From an uncultured Clostridia bacterium (GTDB lineage: Bacteria > Bacillota > Clostridia > Christensenellales > UBA1242): a stretch of DNA of 26,093 nt. The stretch lies in the NCBI GenBank assembly GCA_944383945.1, contig CALWRL010000003.1, positions 1 to 26,093 of the forward strand, read 5' to 3'. The position numbers were made by a program, and so were the translations under genes. A model generated the notes under the pieces. That model ran no database searches. It saw nothing but the letters and a program-made list of their open reading frames with translations, and was not told the origin of the DNA. Of the stretch, positions 23,301 through 26,093 are shown in pieces. Every line of letters begins with the position of its first letter. Position 1 is the stretch's first letter.

Positions 23301-26093
23301 TTCGCCAGCTTTTATCTCTGTGTCTGGAATTGTTTCTGAATGTTCGGTTTTCCCTGGTTGAGAAGACTCTGGGAACTCAACGCCCAAAACCGGTGTTGGA
23401 GAAAGAACCAAATAATAAGCCCCAAATGGAAGATATATACCGTTTCCATTATTTAACTCTATATCTATTCTAACCGTTTTGTTAGTTACAATATTTTTCC
23501 CTGCGTCTTTTATTTCAATTTTCCCGCTTCTTTTGTCAACTTTTATTAAATTCGAAGTTGTTGAGAACTGAATTAATCCTTTTAAATTTGTTATCCCGTC
23601 TGCCTCTTTAACAACAATTCTATTATTATCTGTTAAAGCAAATATGCTATTTTGATTAACATAAACCGATTCGCTTTCCATTGTTGCGCCTGTTCCGTAA
23701 TCTGGATAATTTATTTCGAGGTTATATTTTGGTTTAATTGTTAAAGTGTAAGTTCCAACAACGGTTTCGCCAACAACGGTTCCATCAACTTCTTTATAAA
23801 TAGATATTGTTATTGTTGCCGTTCTTATTGAAACAACATTAGATGTTGTTACTGTTAACAAGTTGTTTATTGACAATAAACCATTATTATTAACTATTGA
23901 TAAATCTCCACTGGCCGGGCTTACTGTTATTGTTTCATTATTTCCGCCGTCCCAAGAATAGTTAACTTTAAACTTGTAGTTTTTTCCCATCCAACCTTCT
24001 TGTTGCTCTTGTGCAGTTGTGCTAAATGTGTAGTAGGTTGGATTATTTTCTGAATCCACAATAACAAAATATGTTTCTTCTACTTCATTTCCCCAAAGCG
24101 TTGAGCTTGAGCTTGTTGTAACCATAAACTCTCCACTTTGCTTCCATCTCAAATAGTCATACAAACTTAAAAATGGTTTTTCAAAGTAGCAGTAGTCAGA
24201 AATTGAAATGTTCCCATAAGCAAAACTTTTAAGGTTTGTAACTGTGTTTGTTCTCAAAGCGCCATATTTAAGTTCGGCTTTTGCATTGGTTATTGGATAA
24301 ACATCTTTATGTTGCGAACTATTTGAAATTACAACTTTGTATGCTGTTATAAAATTATTATGGGAATTTTTTTCAACAACATAATATGTTCCATCTTGCT
24401 TCCATTCAATTTCGCCAGTTCCCGAAATTGTCCAATTTGTGCCTTCTTTGCCCCCAAGAATTTGATATTTAACTTTTTGACCAAAATCTCCAATGCTAAA
24501 CACATCATCAAAGTCTATATTCGTTTCTCCATCATTTGCAATGATTTCGCTATGCTTATCTTCTTCTTTTTCAATTATTCTTGGGTTTATAGTTAACATA
24601 ATTGTTATAGAACATGGATTTTCTTCGCTTGTTCCGCTTAACCCTTCTCCATAAATATTAAACTTAATTTCTAAGTTTTTAACTTCTGAAATAGGTTTAA
24701 ATGTGAGCATTTTGTTTTCTGAATCGTAAGAAACCAATTCTTCTAAATTGTTTGAAACAAGATTATAAGTTAAACCGCTTAGACCACTAAAATCTTCAAA
24801 AATTCCGTTTTCATTTAAAATTTTAATTGAAATTAAATCTAGAATTTTAATCTCTGAATCGCCATAAATAACTTTTGTTCTATCGTAATCAACAACAATT
24901 GGGCTATCTGCGATTAACTTAACTTCAACAAGTGTTCCAAGTTCTTCTGTGTAAACTACCAAAATTGCACTTTGTTGATTTGGTGATGATTTAACAATTA
25001 TTGACTTATTTTCAATATCAATATAAATCATATCTTCTGAAGTTTGAATTTTTCCAAGTTCATTAATAATTGCAAACTTAATAGCGCCAACATTTGAAGT
25101 GAACTTTTCTAAACTGAAATTGTTTATAATTGTAATTTCGTCGTTCATGCTTAAAGTTTGGCGGCTTTCTTCTCCCTCCTTTATTGAAACCGTTTCGCTT
25201 CCTCTTGGTGTTGACCAAATTAAATAATAGTTTTCGGAACCATTAGGTGTTTGGGCTTTAATTATAATTCCCATAACATTTTCTTGAAGTTTTAACTCAA
25301 CTTTTCCGTCTGTTGAAACACTTACAAATGAACCTAAATTGCTTGTTATTTCTGTTCCACCAACAAAAAGTTTGTATAAAGAATATGTTATTGTGTTATA
25401 ACTCATTGCAGAATTTTGCGCTTGAATTATCCATTCTCCATCTACCAAATTATAAACATTTACATAAGGCGAATTAGAATTGAAGTTTCTTAAACTAGAA
25501 TTTAAATCTATATTATATAACCCTTTAACAAATTGATCGTAATATACAATATGTTTTTTTGTTGTTTCAAAAATTTTATTAGGATCTGATTGATATTTTT
25601 CTAATAATTGTTCTATTGTTAAGTTTTCATCTGTTAAAGGATAAGAAGTTGTTTCGTCTGTGAAAGGATAAGAAATATCTATTTTTTGTCCTTTTAAAAC
25701 ATTAACATAATAATTAAAAACAAATGTTGCGTCTTCGTAGCCTGATGCTTGCCCAATGTATGTGAATTCAATTCTATATTTATAATCTTTTGCAACAGGT
25801 TGTGTTAAAAGATTAAGTCCCCCTTGAGCAAAATCTAAATAAGCCCAACCATTTTTCATGTTAAGTTCTGTTTCTTGGCCATTATCTGCAACTCTGAATA
25901 ATTTATAATTTATTCTACTACCAATAAAACGTCCTAAATCATCTCCTAAAACATAATCTTTAAGGACAAGCGATTCTCCACTTGTCATTTCTTCTTGGAA
26001 TTTACCAGATAAAACATCTTTAATATCAGATTTTTTGCTAAATTCACTATCTGAATAGCTTATAAATGTTTTCCAATCAAATGGCATTATTAA
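20319..26093 (-). CDS. Giant beta-rich modular protein, probably surface-exposed (5'-truncated)
   Basis: The visible part is 1,922 residues from Met at 26087, but the frame is open to the window edge (Leu-Ile before it), no ribosome binding site is visible and there is no signal peptide, so the N-terminus lies outside. The protein is rich in Asn, Thr, Ser, Ile, Val, Tyr and Gly, very poor in Cys, and consists of predicted beta strands in divergent modules of roughly 100-170 residues. Recurrent module ends pair a short strand with an aromatic-rich linker, for example GTYTLTIKPKYNLEINY (about 778-794), GTYKYTIVNDYKF (about 1169-1181), FSVNTTINQRYKLVF (about 1606-1620) and YLRINIVPEVEI (about 1330-1341). 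This resembles Ig-like or cadherin-like adhesin stalks, but I recognise no named domain. There is no LPXTG motif, C-terminal membrane anchor or S-layer-homology domain. Only a weak A/U hairpin follows the stop (about 20296-20318). Confidence 0.8.
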   Translation of the reverse strand, partial: LIMPFDWKTFISYSDSEFSKKSDIKDVLSGKFQEEMTSGESLVLKDYVLGDDLGRFIGSRINYKLFRVADNGQETELNMKNGWAYLDFAQGGLNLLTQPVAKDYKYRIEFTYIGQASGYEDATFVFNYYVNVLKGQKIDISYPFTDETTSYPLTDENLTIEQLLEKYQSDPNKIFETTKKHIVYYDQFVKGLYNIDLNSSLRNFNSNSPYVNVYNLVDGEWIIQAQNSAMSYNTITYSLYKLFVGGTEITSNLGSFVSVSTDGKVELKLQENVMGIIIKAQTPNGSENYYLIWSTPRGSETVSIKEGEESRQTLSMNDEITIINNFSLEKFTSNVGAIKFAIINELGKIQTSEDMIYIDIENKSIIVKSSPNQQSAILVVYTEELGTLVEVKLIADSPIVVDYDRTKVIYGDSEIKILDLISIKILNENGIFEDFSGLSGLTYNLVSNNLEELVSYDSENKMLTFKPISEVKNLEIKFNIYGEGLSGTSEENPCSITIMLTINPRIIEKEEDKHSEIIANDGETNIDFDDVFSIGDFGQKVKYQILGGKEGTNWTISGTGEIEWKQDGTYYVVEKNSHNNFITAYKVVISNSSQHKDVYPITNAKAELKYGALRTNTVTNLKSFAYGNISISDYCYFEKPFLSLYDYLRWKQSGEFMVTTSSSSTLWGNEVEETYFVIVDSENNPTYYTFSTTAQEQQEGWMGKNYKFKVNYSWDGGNNETITVSPASGDLSIVNNNGLLSINNLLTVTTSNVVSIRTATITISIYKEVDGTVVGETVVGTYTLTIKPKYNLEINYPDYGTGATMESESVYVNQNSIFALTDNNRIVVKEADGITNLKGLIQFSTTSNLIKVDKRSGKIEIKDAGKNIVTNKTVRIDIELNNGNGIYLPFGAYYLVLSPTPVLGVEFPESSQPGKTEHSETIPDTEIKAGEKVFQLQDGYIKIQTKQNTLDKGIIYLELLANEKYSYFNYGEQDVKPVKVYIIGGQYVEYAKIFILENENVGGITSSIATVTDVTDFDILGGDDDANICGIEDGAIKFYKDGLWPIKVVTNIGTNFYYVSVNNKVATYYEPIELENNALSLTSIFGNINNKDMYEYVINPENSVGTDAIHSSNVVQPYSKINFFYTNGNTTYKIPFSQAETYFNNINETFNLTGEEPETIEITNTFGTVVGTYKYTIVNDYKFEDGVFDEIVVNKNGEFTSENNLSQYNQDEFKAFTNPTTKTTIQISKTLNLKAGQSYNLVEDVLKDMLGLTLFDGGNFNIENAKFKVELLHDAYITNEGFTTNKDSLISLTKIYEDEKSGTKNYMITPHGAQNGGDIVHLKLTFGNNVYYLRINIVPEVEIKSLNTSGNAIINFTPSDGDAGTTMNLALNKLISANSAVDASKLQVIVVSGNSAIYVQGEGNNRNTQLVAGGGNTLSNYGLKLNKTALGGAQIQVIIVDEYGYQATDAAGNPVIITINYKNQEGNSVQVDLNQSSSNVYEGDTFEIWAKCEVDGVIKYFKYEKKPGGSWGWNDGQTALPSENDNKSVIILENISLGTDTDKPIQVTISLAESQELKDKLTGTTLLNETSLGFIDNTYFDNQEKITGNNFTLTIKAAVGGIQESISFSVNTTINQRYKLVFGSPYNKYETLYVPNGEAKDSSVSDYFVLYDIKKSEVIKDNPISITPTEDEGFVNVTTPQFNSNGFVKDGSGTWKGTYECSVNGETITGSLIFNYQLTQKYFGVDTSQANIVGSYGVVIPGSATNSEIGINVWGNGINLVDYYGIKESITAEFVNNTSLNPGAGQTVVVNVYGDSSTKNENTLIGTIKVTRARYYDISVTENDGIAENNGILPFKDGWGNDIKAVVSGGTSQEAIAGGLSGFFSYNIIDGTAEVVYDASQGTYVINTNGSSEFVLKIKYMNIEIGEVSFVKSGASWTLSKISV

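Noticed and set aside
24360..24596. Open frame antisense to the giant protein gene
   Set aside because: No ribosome binding site or promoter, and composition explained by the opposite coding strand.

Overview
The window looks like chromosomal DNA from a low-GC, endospore-forming bacterium of the class Clostridia (Firmicutes/Bacillota). The evidence is AT-rich sequence, strong AGGAGG-type ribosome binding sites, a sleB-ypeB pair, a complete gerA-gerB-gerC germinant-receptor operon, a SecA with a C-terminal zinc motif, and a rpmG-secE-nusG-rplK-rplA order. It is probably an uncultured, gut-type lineage, but that is inference. Standard code fits all genes. I see no tRNA, rRNA, CRISPR array, insertion sequence or prophage, and no intergenic gap exceeds 300 bp.

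Layout. (1) 1-1917, plus strand: the 3' part of sleB and complete ypeB, a spore cortex-lytic enzyme and its partner. (2) 2158-5963, minus strand: gerA, gerB and gerC, overlapping and converging on sleB-ypeB. A sigma-G-like promoter lies across the stop codon of the upstream glmS (5992-7764), and gerA may be translated from a leaderless mRNA. (3) 7851-11122, minus: secA and a coupled metallo-beta-lactamase-fold hydrolase. (4) 11253-11738, minus: a double zinc-ribbon protein with a very acidic tail, divergent from (5) 11973-14654, plus: an orphan VirB6/TrbL-like polytopic membrane protein with a long helical tail and its own promoter and terminator. (6) 14688-15425, minus, a ferritin-like protein, divergent from 15559-15987, plus, an unknown helical protein. 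(7) 16015-20194, minus: rpmG, secE, nusG, rplK and rplA, ending in a terminator whose stem also holds the ribosome binding site of the next gene, a VanW-family cell-wall protein. (8) 20319-26093, minus: a giant beta-rich, probably surface-exposed protein whose N-terminus is beyond the window.

The genes fall into three themes: spore germination (sleB, ypeB, gerABC, perhaps the ferritin-like protein), core translation and secretion (ribosomal proteins, nusG, secE, secA), and envelope functions (glmS, VanW protein, VirB6-like protein, giant surface protein). The least explained items are the orphan VirB6-like protein, the giant modular protein, the zinc-ribbon/acidic protein and several regulatory arrangements (leaderless gerA, hairpin-sequestered vanW start, rpmG leader hairpin).
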